DNA of 64,000 nucleotides from Gallionella sp. (lineage in GTDB: Bacteria > Pseudomonadota > Gammaproteobacteria > Burkholderiales > Gallionellaceae). Both the position numbers and the translations under genes were made by a program. Under the pieces are notes generated by a model. It was not told the origin of the DNA. It saw only the letters and a list, made by a program, of their open reading frames with translations, and did no database searches. The stretch is taken from contig JAQTMZ010000005.1 of NCBI GenBank assembly GCA_028714075.1, positions 124,001 to 188,000 of the forward strand. Direction: 5' to 3'. Numbering within the stretch: position 1 is the stretch's first letter; each line of letters opens with the position of its first letter. Positions 38,315 to 46,135 of this stretch are shown one piece after another.

Positions 38315-41300
38315 ATGTCAGTACTGATTTTGCACTTGAGCGACTTGCATATTGAGGCGGATACCGATCCGATTGTTCAGCGCTTCAAGGCGATATCAAG
38401 CGTACTGAATCCGCATTTATTTAATGCCTCTGCGGTCTACATCGTTGTGTCGGGAGACATCGCCCAAGATGGGCTCAAGGCTCAATACGATATTGCTTTA
38501 CGATTTTTCAATGCTGTAGCCAAGGAAATAAAATCCCAAAAAAATGGTTTGTCTGTGGAGTTTGTTATTACTCCCGGTAATCATGACTGTGATTTCACAA
38601 CTGATCAATCAGTTCGCAACTCAATATTGAAAGATATTCCAAATCACGTCGGTAGCATGCCGCCGGGTTTGATTGACGTGACAACAAACGTCCAAGAAAA
38701 CTATTTCAATTTTAGGAATTCTTTGGTTTCACAGAACACTATTATTCAGGATGATCGCCTTTGGAGCGTACAAGAGTTTTCCGCTGAGGGAAAAAGCATT
38801 TGGTTTGACAGTTTAAATGCATCTTGGATGTCGTCAAAATCGGAAAAGCCAGGGGTAGTGTTTTTTCCGTTTGAGAATTACTCGGACTTTAAACCAAGCG
38901 ATGCAGATCTGAGAATTGCCGTAATTCATCATCCGTTGAACTGGTTTAACCAAGTCAACTATCAGGCATTCAGGAGCTTCTTGCAATCTCTTGAAGATAT
39001 CGTGATTAGTGGACATGAGCATGCTGGGAATGCAGGTGTTCGATCAGAAGCGAGGGGTGGAGAGTGCGCCTACATTGAGGGTTGCGCCCTGCAGGGAAAA
39101 GACCGTCAAACTTCGGAATTTAACCTTGTCGAATTGAATCTGGACGCGGAGCAGTTTTCGTGCGAACAATTTCAACTCAAGGGTGACCGATACGATAGCA
39201 ATGGCCCAGAGCCGTGGCTGCCAATGCGATCTCTACCCACTCGTGTAAAACCAGAGCTGCAACTGACAGAGACATTTGAAAAGGTACTAAACGATCCAGG
39301 TGCCACCCTTCACCATCCTGATAAGAAGAACCTCTGTTTGGAGGACTTTTACGTCTTTCCAGATTTGGATGCCTTCGATGGAAAAACTAGGGTAAGGAAA
39401 ATAGCTTCCATCGCAAAAAAGAAGAGTGCCAAGGCTTTGGCCTTGATAGACACACTGGAGCCCAGTATTATTCTTGAGGGCGATGAGAACTCCGGGAAAA
39501 CACGCTTGCTTTACCGGTTGTTCCATTCCTATCACTCTCAAAACTTGTTACCTGTCTACATTGATGGGCGACGAATCAAAAGCTCCATTCCCGAGGATCT
39601 GCGCAAGATGCTGATGAAAGCAATTGTTGAGCAATACGGCGAAAGCAATTTAGCACCATTCGAGCAAGCCAATGTAGCAAGAAAAATTATCTTAATTGAC
39701 GATTTTGATAAGACACCTTTACAAAGTCAGTATAAGAATCGGCTACATAAATTTATAGATGAGGAGTTTCGTATACGAATACTGACGGTTGGCGAAAATT
39801 TCGAGTTTGGCGAGCTCATTGCGGCTGATCAGCTATCGCATCTTGCGATGTATACGCATTACAAAATCTTGCCGTTTGGTTACGAGCGTCGCGGCGAGTT
39901 GGTGAAGAAATGGAATCGAATTGGATTAACGGAAGTGACAACAAATGATCAGTGGCTTCTAGCTTGCTCTACGGCAGAAAAACTCATTGAGGGTGCTCGT
40001 TTGCAACATGTAGCGACGACAGTTCCCATCATGGTTCTTTCTTTGCTTCAGATTAGCTCCTCTGGCGTTACGAAGGAGATGCACAACTCTTCGTTTGCAC
40101 ATTACTTCTATTTTTTGATAGTAGGTGCGCTCGAAAGTGCGGGTGTGAAACCAGACGGGCTCCCTAAGTATCTCGGCTTCGCGACTCATTTAAGCTGGTT
40201 TATCAAGTTGAACGGCAACGACTTAGAAATTACGGAAGAACAGTTCAAAAAGTTTTGTCGCGATTACTCGACCCAATGGACAAGTTCTGATCCAATAGAA
40301 ATGCTCGACACCCTGTGCCGTGCCCGCATCCTTGACAAGCCCAACGATGCAATTTGCTTCACCTATAAGTACTCGTATTACTATTTCTTAGGAAGATACG
40401 CCAATATCTTTATTGAGACTGAAGAAGTTAAAACCTACCTCGCCTACTGTATGCAAAACCTTTATGTTCGAGAATGCGCCAACACGCTTCTATTTCTCGC
40501 GCATCATTCAGACAAGAGTTTTGTTTTAGACGGTGTTATTGCTGCACTCTCAAATCATTTTCCTGATGCAGCACCCGCTACATTTTCAAAAGAAGATGTG
40601 GCAAAGGTAACTTCATTGATGGCGAATGCCCCGGCGGTTATATATCAACAGATGAATCCGGTTGCACATAGAGACGACGTAAATAAATTCAAAGATGCGA
40701 ATGATTCTGATGACGATGGTTTGCTTCCTGCGCCAAAACCAACAGGTGAGCGGAGGGATCTGATTGAGGAAATAACTAGTTTGTCAAAAACTATGGAAAT
40801 AGCCGGCGTGTTATTAACCAACCATTTTTCCAACTTTACAAGGGAAAGGAAAAACTCCGCTATCAGTATTATTTTTGAAAGTGGCTTAAAGTTGATACGA
40901 GACTTCTACAATTTTATTGAGTTTGACCCAGATCGAATAATAAAAGAAATCACAATGCGATCTCAGTCAAGGAAAAGTGGGCTAACGGCTACCCAAGCTG
41001 AAGCCGAGGCTCGGCATGCTATAGCTTGGATAATAAAAATCGTTTCTGTAGGTTGGATTGAGAAGGCTGGCACTCATGTAACCTCTGTTGATCTGCGTGA
41101 CAATGTAACAGAAGTGATTGCAGCGGCTCCGAGTCTTGCACTGCGCTTAATCGAAATCAGTCAACGATTGGAAGGTCCCGGACGTCTACCACAAGCTTTG
41201 ATAAAGGCAATCATAAAGACGGAGCACGACAACCCTTGTGTGATGTCAGTCATGCAGTTGCTGGTATTGAAGCGACTCTATATGTATGACACTGACCATG

Positions 41301-41395
41301 ACGATAAGGATTGGGCAATTTCGACTTTTAAGCTTGGTGCTGAAGGCAATCGAATAGAGTTAACGCGAACCCCTCATATTGAACATCGAACGTAA
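38315..41395 (+). CDS. Metallophosphoesterase-STAND NTPase fusion, candidate defence protein
   Basis: This 1026-aa protein starts with a calcineurin-like phosphoesterase domain (about 1-245). All metal motifs are present: D10-x-H12, G47-D48, G88-N89-H90-D91, H205-H206 and G233-H-E-H236. A P-loop NTPase of STAND/NACHT style follows, with Walker A GDENSGKT (389-396) and Walker B KIILIDDFDK (457-466). The remaining ~500 residues are helical and unassigned, a plausible sensor region. An effector-NTPase-sensor layout is typical of anti-phage Avs-like proteins, where target binding drives oligomerisation and effector activation. The phosphoesterase would be the nuclease or phosphatase effector. The gene is AT-richer than its neighbours, a single-gene unit on the opposite strand to the flanking Rnf and toxin genes, which suggests transfer. 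Function is inference. Confidence 0.8.
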   Translation: MSVLILHLSDLHIEADTDPIVQRFKAISSVLNPHLFNASAVYIVVSGDIAQDGLKAQYDIALRFFNAVAKEIKSQKNGLSVEFVITPGNHDCDFTTDQSVRNSILKDIPNHVGSMPPGLIDVTTNVQENYFNFRNSLVSQNTIIQDDRLWSVQEFSAEGKSIWFDSLNASWMSSKSEKPGVVFFPFENYSDFKPSDADLRIAVIHHPLNWFNQVNYQAFRSFLQSLEDIVISGHEHAGNAGVRSEARGGECAYIEGCALQGKDRQTSEFNLVELNLDAEQFSCEQFQLKGDRYDSNGPEPWLPMRSLPTRVKPELQLTETFEKVLNDPGATLHHPDKKNLCLEDFYVFPDLDAFDGKTRVRKIASIAKKKSAKALALIDTLEPSIILEGDENSGKTRLLYRLFHSYHSQNLLPVYIDGRRIKSSIPEDLRKMLMKAIVEQYGESNLAPFEQANVARKIILIDDFDKTPLQSQYKNRLHKFIDEEFRIRILTVGENFEFGELIAADQLSHLAMYTHYKILPFGYERRGELVKKWNRIGLTEVTTNDQWLLACSTAEKLIEGARLQHVATTVPIMVLSLLQISSSGVTKEMHNSSFAHYFYFLIVGALESAGVKPDGLPKYLGFATHLSWFIKLNGNDLEITEEQFKKFCRDYSTQWTSSDPIEMLDTLCRARILDKPNDAICFTYKYSYYYFLGRYANIFIETEEVKTYLAYCMQNLYVRECANTLLFLAHHSDKSFVLDGVIAALSNHFPDAAPATFSKEDVAKVTSLMANAPAVIYQQMNPVAHRDDVNKFKDANDSDDDGLLPAPKPTGERRDLIEEITSLSKTMEIAGVLLTNHFSNFTRERKNSAISIIFESGLKLIRDFYNFIEFDPDRIIKEITMRSQSRKSGLTATQAEAEARHAIAWIIKIVSVGWIEKAGTHVTSVDLRDNVTEVIAAAPSLALRLIEISQRLEGPGRLPQALIKAIIKTEHDNPCVMSVMQLLVLKRLYMYDTDHDDKDWAISTFKLGAEGNRIELTRTPHIEHRT

Positions 41396-41486
41396 GTTGC
41401 GAATTATTGAACAACCGGGGGCAGGCAACGAAAAATAAATTTAGCCCCGAATGTTAACGGGGTCAGCATCGAAATACTTTTCATGA

Positions 41487-41513
41487 AAAAAGCCCGGCAT
41501 CGCCGGGCTTTTT
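41487..41513. terminator. Bidirectional rho-independent terminator, copy 1
   Basis: A-tract, 7-bp GCCCGGC stem, ATC loop, complementary stem, then T-tract; the A and T runs extend the stem to 12 bp. It lies between the converging STAND gene and mqsRA. The wider 58 bp (41482-41539) is nearly identical to 43351-43408. Confidence 0.9.
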
Positions 41514-41613
41514 CTTTGCAAGAGTGGTATCAAAAGGGCTAGGTTCGCATTATTTGCATTAACACATTGCTCTGGCGACTCAGCCAAAGAGAGCGGTTTA
41601 AATCCGCAGTCCT

Positions 41614-42009
41614 TCAGCGAATCTCCTCTACCAATTCCGGGTGTTTGTCTAAAATGCGAAACAGATTCACGACCGCCGCAACCGGTTTGGACTTGCCATG
41701 CTCGTAGCGCGAGAATGCATTAACACCGCCCCCGGCAATCGCGGCGGCTTCCTTTTGCGACAGTTTGAGTTTTTTGCGGATGCGCGCCAGTTCCGCAGAT
41801 TCCTGTTTGTCTATGGTTGCGCGAAATTGCTCCACTGCCGCCGCGTAACGCTTTCCTTCGCCTTTGGCAAATTCGCATTCGCCACACACGGGGCAATGCC
41901 AACCGTCCACTGCGGCGATGGTGATTTCCTTGCCACGGTATTCGACGACCTTGTCTTTTTTGCCGCGCACCATGTCCGCCTTTTCGCAATTCAAGCACAG
42001 GTGTTTCAT
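41614..42009 (-). CDS. mqsA: MqsA-type antitoxin and transcriptional repressor
   Basis: The start is taken at 42009 (MKHLCLNCEK), just after the mqsR stop with a one-base gap and SD GGAG; the frame is open ten codons further. The 131-aa product has an N-terminal zinc-binding domain (CLNC... and CPVC pairs) and a C-terminal HTH domain with the KLSQKEAAAIAGGGVNAFSR signature. It ends DKHPELVEEIR, as in MqsA of E. coli. It should neutralise MqsR and repress the operon through its HTH domain; the matching palindrome lies upstream of mqsR. The toxin-first order is usual for mqsRA. Confidence 0.9.
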   Translation of the reverse strand: MKHLCLNCEKADMVRGKKDKVVEYRGKEITIAAVDGWHCPVCGECEFAKGEGKRYAAAVEQFRATIDKQESAELARIRKKLKLSQKEAAAIAGGGVNAFSRYEHGKSKPVAAVVNLFRILDKHPELVEEIR

Positions 42010-42010
42010 C

Positions 42011-42316
42011 TCATTTCTCCTTAAATTGAATAACGACAATCCCGTTTTCGCGCAACGTCAGCTTGATGTAAACCTGCAAGCCGGATTTCAGGTCGGCGTG
42101 ATAAACATCTTGCCAAATACGGTGATCGGCATGAGTGGTCATACTTTTGTAAAAATTCTTTTGCCGAAGGCCAAGCACTACGGAAACCGCGCGCTCTGAA
42201 GTAAGCCCCAAATCCAATGCGCCATCCAAAGCCGTCTGAGTAAAAGCATCAGCCCCATTCGCTGCAACGACTGCCAGCACATCGGCCAACAGGTAATTGG
42301 GCTTCATTTTCTCCAT
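42011..42316 (-). CDS. mqsR: MqsR-type mRNA interferase toxin
   Basis: A 101-aa RelE-fold toxin. The family signature FYKSMTTHADHRIWQDVY and the ending VIQFKEK match E. coli MqsR, a GCU-specific, ribosome-independent mRNA endonuclease. Family catalytic positions (Lys, Tyr in the signature) are present. The Met at residue 4 is an alternative start (42307). It is co-expressed with mqsA, and a 15-bp operator palindrome begins 11 bp before the start codon. Confidence 0.9.
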   Translation of the reverse strand: MEKMKPNYLLADVLAVVAANGADAFTQTALDGALDLGLTSERAVSVVLGLRQKNFYKSMTTHADHRIWQDVYHADLKSGLQVYIKLTLRENGIVVIQFKEK

Positions 42317-42326
42317 AGGTTGATGC

Positions 42327-42341
42327 TAACCCAATAGGTTA
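42327..42341. promoter_or_regulatory. Predicted MqsA operator
   Basis: TAACCCAATAGGTTA is a 5-5-5 palindrome of the AACCT-N3-AGGTT kind bound by MqsA in E. coli. On the minus strand it lies inside a weak promoter (TTGAAT, 17-bp spacer, TAGCAT), so binding would block mqsRA transcription. A further half-site AGGTT is at 42317-42321. Confidence 0.65.
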
Positions 42342-42441
42342 ATTTATTCAAGGGCGCGCTGGCTGAATATCGGAGTCTAGCTTCGTAGCATCACACTCTC
42401 GAGAACAGACATCAGGGAGCGTCAACGTGGTCAGCTTCATA

Positions 42442-42927
42442 TTATTTTTTTCTGAACCGCTTACCCGCATGCTTCGCTTCCGCCAATAGCATTACCCAGT
42501 CATCAGGCGGATTGCCGCTTTTCAGCATGCGCTGGAAAACCTGGTAGGCATCGGTATCGCTGCCGTATGCACGCTTGGTGCTTTCGTCGTTGACCCAGGC
42601 GTAAACGATAATCTTACTCTCCTGGTGGTAGCGGAAAAATAAACGGTATTGCTGGAAAAATTTGGCACGGAACCAGTGTTTGCGGTCATCTCCCAGCGTT
42701 GCTCCCTGGCGATACTCCGGTCGCGCCGGATTTTGCGGGATGACTTCAAATGCCAGCTTGTTGATGGCGGCCAAGCGTTTTGTTGCGTTCTTGTTGATAT
42801 ATCCGCTTGGGTCTTTCTGCTGCAACGCGGCGACTTGGGCAGTCAGGGCTTCGAGGGTGTCGAGAAAAAGCGGGTGGGCAAAAATCGTCCAGCCATTGAT
42901 GATCAAGGCGGGCGATGGCAAACTCAT
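42442..42927 (-). CDS. yhaV: YhaV-family ribonuclease toxin
   Basis: A 161-aa RelE-superfamily toxin. The visible motifs AKFFQQYRLFFRYH, IIVYAWVNDE and a C-terminal basic tail (KHAGKRFRKK) match YhaV (E. coli 154 aa). It cleaves mRNA when unbound. Its start overlaps the prlF stop by four bases (ATGA), so toxin synthesis follows antitoxin. It lies between the duplicated terminators, next to mqsRA. Confidence 0.87.
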   Translation of the reverse strand: MSLPSPALIINGWTIFAHPLFLDTLEALTAQVAALQQKDPSGYINKNATKRLAAINKLAFEVIPQNPARPEYRQGATLGDDRKHWFRAKFFQQYRLFFRYHQESKIIVYAWVNDESTKRAYGSDTDAYQVFQRMLKSGNPPDDWVMLLAEAKHAGKRFRKK

Positions 42928-43253
42928 TCGTCTTCAGCCGCCAAAGGCGCATCAAGGTCAATCTTGGCATTTTTTACCAGAGACTTGATGCGCTTGCGCA
43001 ACCCGGCATCGATACCTTTCAAGTGTTCGGGATGGGCAGCCATGTCGCGAGCCAGGAAATCCAGGAATTTCCCCAACACTGGATCATCCTCGATTTCGCT
43101 GGATGCGCGCGCCAACATCACACCACCGTCCGGTTGGATGAGATAGCGAATTTTGTCGCGCTTGCCCAGCTTGAGTGTATGGCGCACCGCGTTTGGAACT
43201 GTGGTTTGGTAGCGGTCGGTCAACGTGGATTCGAGTTTGAGCGTGCGTGCCAT
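42924..43253 (-). CDS. prlF: PrlF-family AbrB-type antitoxin
   Basis: The start is taken at 43253 (MARTLKLES), giving 109 aa, the usual PrlF (SohA) length; the frame is open 31 codons further but that part would run through the promoter. It has an N-terminal swapped-hairpin AbrB fold (YQTTVPNAVRHTL, RDKIRYLIQPDGGVML) and a helical C-terminal tail for toxin binding (EDDPVLGKFLDFL). It should bind YhaV and repress its own operon at the palindrome 43287-43310. Confidence 0.88.
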   Translation of the reverse strand: MARTLKLESTLTDRYQTTVPNAVRHTLKLGKRDKIRYLIQPDGGVMLARASSEIEDDPVLGKFLDFLARDMAAHPEHLKGIDAGLRKRIKSLVKNAKIDLDAPLAAEDE

Positions 43254-43286
43254 GGCGGGTTTTCTCTGGTGACGTATTGAATGCTC

Positions 43287-43315
43287 ATGGTAATGCGAAT
43301 GCATTACCATGTCAA
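43287..43315 (-). promoter_or_regulatory. prlF promoter with internal operator palindrome
   Basis: On the minus strand TTGACA (43310-43315), 17-bp spacer, TACCAT (43287-43292). A perfect 10-bp palindrome (43287-43296 and 43301-43310, gap GAAT) covers the whole spacer and touches both boxes, as expected for PrlF-YhaV autorepression. Confidence 0.7.
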
Positions 43316-43355
43316 ATAGAGCTGATCTCAAATTAACGGGTAGCATCTTCCATGC

Positions 43356-43382
43356 AAAAAGCCCGGCATCGCCGGGCTTTTT
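43356..43382. terminator. Rho-independent terminator of the rnf operon, copy 2
   Basis: The same 12-bp A/T-extended GCCCGGC hairpin as at 41487-41513. It lies 49 bp downstream of the rnfH stop and upstream of the prlF promoter, so it insulates the toxin module from rnf. Confidence 0.9.
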
Positions 43383-43431
43383 CTTTGCAAGAGCAGTATC
43401 AAAGGGGCGGCATCATGCCGCCACATTCCAA

Positions 43432-43716
43432 TTATTCCGCCTCTGCCGCGTCCCCGGCTTTGGCCTTGCGCGGCACGGTTTTCGGGTCGCAGGTGATCGG
43501 GCGGTAGATTTCGACACGGTCGCCGTTATTGAGCACGGCATCCAGCTTGCCGACCTTGCCGTATATGCCGACCTTGTTTTTCTCAAGGTCGATCTCCGGA
43601 AATTGCTTGAGGATGCCCGAGCGGTTGATGGCGTCTTGGATGGTGGCGCCATCGGGCAGTTCGACGTCGAACCAGGCTTGGCGCTGGGGCAGAGCGTAGG
43701 CGATTCCGATTTTCAT
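43432..43716 (-). CDS. rnfH: RnfH family ubiquitin-like protein
   Basis: A 94-aa small beta-grasp protein. Signatures are IGIAYALPQRQAWFDVELP, AINRSGILKQFPEIDL, the KVGIYGK strand and the C-terminal VEIYRPITCDPKTVPRKAK. It is last in the rnf operon, 9 bp after rnfE. Its biochemical role is unclear; it is found with rnf or ratA genes. The 3' end (43441-43524) is duplicated at 37855-37938, which makes it the likely insertion point of the neighbouring island. Confidence 0.88.
   Translation of the reverse strand: MKIGIAYALPQRQAWFDVELPDGATIQDAINRSGILKQFPEIDLEKNKVGIYGKVGKLDAVLNNGDRVEIYRPITCDPKTVPRKAKAGDAAEAE
43441..43524. repeat. 84-bp direct repeat, right copy
   Basis: Lies inside the functional rnfH 3' end, with 78 of 84 bases identical to the left copy at 37855-37938. 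Confidence 0.75.
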
Positions 43717-43725
43717 GCTCGTTCC

Positions 43726-44400
43726 TTATGGGGCGCAGTGTGCGGCAATGGCCGGAACAGCCTTATTGGACCGTTCGTCTATCATGCGTTTGACCACCAG
43801 CATCAGGCCGGTGACCAGGAATGCGCCGGGCGGCAGGATCATCATCAATATGCCGGTGTCTTCCGGCAGCACGCGCATTTCCAGAAACTTGAAGGCGGGG
43901 CCGAGCAGCAGCGATGCGTCGGAGAACAGGGTGCCGGAGCCGCTGATTTCGCGCACCGCGCCGATGGCAGTGAGCGCAAGGGTGAAGCCGACGCCCATGA
44001 AGAAACCGTCGGCTAACGATGGCAATGCCGATTGTTTCGAGGCGAACATTTCGATGCGGGCAAACGGTAGACAATTAACGACGATCAGGGGAATGAACAG
44101 GCCCAGCACCTTGTACAGTTCGTGCATCCACGCGTTCATGCACATGTCCACTATCGTGACCGTGGTCGCGATGATCAGCACGAAGACGGGGATGCGCACT
44201 TCCTGGGAGAAGTGGTTGCGGAAGATGGACACCAGCATGGCAGAGGCGGTCATTACCGCCGCGGTCGCCAGCCCCATGCCCAGGCCGTTGGTGGCGCTGT
44301 TGGTCATGGCCATGGCCGGGCATAGACCCAGCATCATGCTGAGCACGCCGTTGTTCGTCCATAATCCCTCGCGGGCAATAGTGCGGTAATCAGTCGTCAT
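43726..44400 (-). CDS. rnfE: Rnf complex membrane subunit E
   Basis: A 224-aa membrane protein of the RnfA/RnfE (NqrD/NqrE) family with about six hydrophobic segments. NNGVLSMMLGLCPAMAMTN and the LGLFIPLIVVNC stretch are family signatures, and each holds a conserved Cys thought to ligate an intramembrane iron-sulfur centre with RnfA. It is part of the ion-pumping ferredoxin:NAD+ oxidoreductase, encoded between rnfG and rnfH. Confidence 0.93.
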   Translation of the reverse strand: MTTDYRTIAREGLWTNNGVLSMMLGLCPAMAMTNSATNGLGMGLATAAVMTASAMLVSIFRNHFSQEVRIPVFVLIIATTVTIVDMCMNAWMHELYKVLGLFIPLIVVNCLPFARIEMFASKQSALPSLADGFFMGVGFTLALTAIGAVREISGSGTLFSDASLLLGPAFKFLEMRVLPEDTGILMMILPPGAFLVTGLMLVVKRMIDERSNKAVPAIAAHCAP

Positions 44401-44411
44401 TTGGTGTCTCC

Positions 44412-45062
44412 TTACTTTGGCGCTTTGCCAGTTTCAGCGTCTACTGTTTGCGTCTTGCCGGCCTTGAATTCCATTAGTTTTGTTTTGTTGGCGTCGAAGA
44501 ATTGTAGCCCTTCGCGGATGGCCTTTACCACGGCGCGCGGCGTGATGGTCGCACCGGCGAACTGGTCGAACTGGCCGCCGTCCTTCTTCACTTTCCATTT
44601 GTCGAGCGGCGGATTGCCGATGCTCAAGCCGGTGAAACGCAATATCCAGTCGCCTTTTTTCACTTCGATCTTGTCGCCCAGGCCGGGGGTTTCCTTGTGG
44701 GACAAAACGCGCGCGCCGAGTATTTTGCCTTCGGGGTCCACGCCCAGCATGACCTTGATTGCGCCGGAATAGCCCGAGCCTGAAGTCTCGAAAGCCACAC
44801 CGGTCACCTTGCCTTCCTTGGTGGAGACATAGGCCACAACTTCGTTGCCCTGATCGGTTTTCAAGGTGAGGGTGTCCGTGGCGAGGTTGTTGTCATGGAT
44901 GCTGTCCGGGATCACTTGCTTGAGCGAATTCTGCCGGTCTTCCACCGCGCGCAACGCGATGTCGTTCTTGGTGAAATTATTGGTCAGGACAAGCAACATT
45001 CCGAAGCCCAGACAGAAGGCTCCGAGGATCAAGCCGTGGATCAGTGTGCGTTGCGAGCTCAT
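44412..45062 (-). CDS. rnfG: Rnf complex FMN-binding subunit G
   Basis: A 216-aa protein with one N-terminal membrane anchor (about 8-28) and a periplasmic FMN-binding domain. The FMN-linkage Thr is in FAGATITPRAVVKA, near residues 168-180, and fits the covalent attachment made by ApbE, whose gene is in the same operon. It takes part in electron transfer through the membrane arm. It overlaps rnfD by four bases. Confidence 0.92.
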   Translation of the reverse strand: MSSQRTLIHGLILGAFCLGFGMLLVLTNNFTKNDIALRAVEDRQNSLKQVIPDSIHDNNLATDTLTLKTDQGNEVVAYVSTKEGKVTGVAFETSGSGYSGAIKVMLGVDPEGKILGARVLSHKETPGLGDKIEVKKGDWILRFTGLSIGNPPLDKWKVKKDGGQFDQFAGATITPRAVVKAIREGLQFFDANKTKLMEFKAGKTQTVDAETGKAPK

Positions 45063-46135
45063 GGTTTTTTCTCCAGCGGCAACGGTTCGCCTTTGCGGCT
45101 GCGTCCAAAAGCGCGCGGACGGGTGTATTGGTCGATGATCGGGGCCAGCGAATTCATCAGCAGCACCGCGAAGGCTACGCCTTCCGGGTAACCGGCGAAG
45201 TTACGGATGCTCCAGGTGAGCAGGCCGACGCCAATGCCAAACACGATCTGCCCCAGCTTGGATACCGGCGAGGTCACGTAATCGGTGGCGATGAAGAATG
45301 CACCCAAAAAAGTGGCACCAGACAGCAAATGGAAGGTGCCGGAGGTGAAGCGGGCGGGGTCGATGGCATGGAACAGCGCCGCAATCAGGAATAGCGAACC
45401 CATCATGCTTACCGGGATGTGCCAGGAGATGATGCGCTTGAACATCAGGAATAGGCCGCCAGCCAGGATCAACAGCGCCGAGGTCTCGCCGAGGCTGCCG
45501 GCACGTTTGCCCAGCGCCATGTCCATCAGGTCGGGCAGTTGCCCCATCGATTGCGTCACTGCAATGCCGCGCGACAGCTCGGTCTTGATGTAGCCCAGCG
45601 CCGAAGCTGCGCTCATCGTATCGGGCATATGGCCGCCGAAGGTGATGGCGAAGGCTTCGAAAAGGCCGGGTGAACCAGCCGAAAACAGCGGATGCGGCGC
45701 GACCCAGATGGTCATCGACACGGGAAAAGATATCAGCATGACGGTACGCCCGACCATCGCCGGGTTGAATACATTTTGGCCGATACCGCCGAAAGCGTGT
45801 TTGGCCAGAGCAACGGCGAAGACCGCCGCCAGTACGCCTACCCACCAGGGTGCCCAGGGCGGCAGGCTCATCGCCAGCAGCCAGCCGGTGAGTATCGCGG
45901 AGCAGTCGGCCAGTGTCGCCTTCACCGGCTTGCCAGCCAGAGCCAGGCAGCCCGCCTCGATTGCCACGCAGGCGGAGATCGTGATAGCAAACAACAGGAT
46001 CGCCGGCCAGCCGAACAGGTAGAGGTTGAAGGCGGTGGCTGGCGCCAGCGCCAGCAGCACCAGAAACATGGTCTTCTGGACGGTGTTATAACCGTGGGCA
46101 AACGGCCCGCTCTTTTTTATGCTTGTGGCGCTCAT
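45059..46135 (-). CDS. rnfD: Rnf complex membrane subunit D
   Basis: A 358-aa membrane subunit with around nine or ten hydrophobic segments. The FMN-attachment Thr lies in LLSGATFLGAFFIATDY, as in NqrB/RnfD. It overlaps rnfC (upstream) and rnfG (downstream) by four bases each. It forms the ion channel of the Rnf pump. Whether H+ or Na+ is moved cannot be read safely from sequence. Confidence 0.93.
   Translation of the reverse strand: MSATSIKKSGPFAHGYNTVQKTMFLVLLALAPATAFNLYLFGWPAILLFAITISACVAIEAGCLALAGKPVKATLADCSAILTGWLLAMSLPPWAPWWVGVLAAVFAVALAKHAFGGIGQNVFNPAMVGRTVMLISFPVSMTIWVAPHPLFSAGSPGLFEAFAITFGGHMPDTMSAASALGYIKTELSRGIAVTQSMGQLPDLMDMALGKRAGSLGETSALLILAGGLFLMFKRIISWHIPVSMMGSLFLIAALFHAIDPARFTSGTFHLLSGATFLGAFFIATDYVTSPVSKLGQIVFGIGVGLLTWSIRNFAGYPEGVAFAVLLMNSLAPIIDQYTRPRAFGRSRKGEPLPLEKKP

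Noticed and set aside
41540-41613. tRNA-like stretch with a GCGGTTTAAATCCGC arm
   Set aside because: Only a T-arm-like hairpin is present; there is no acceptor stem or anticodon arm and the loop lacks the usual TTC.
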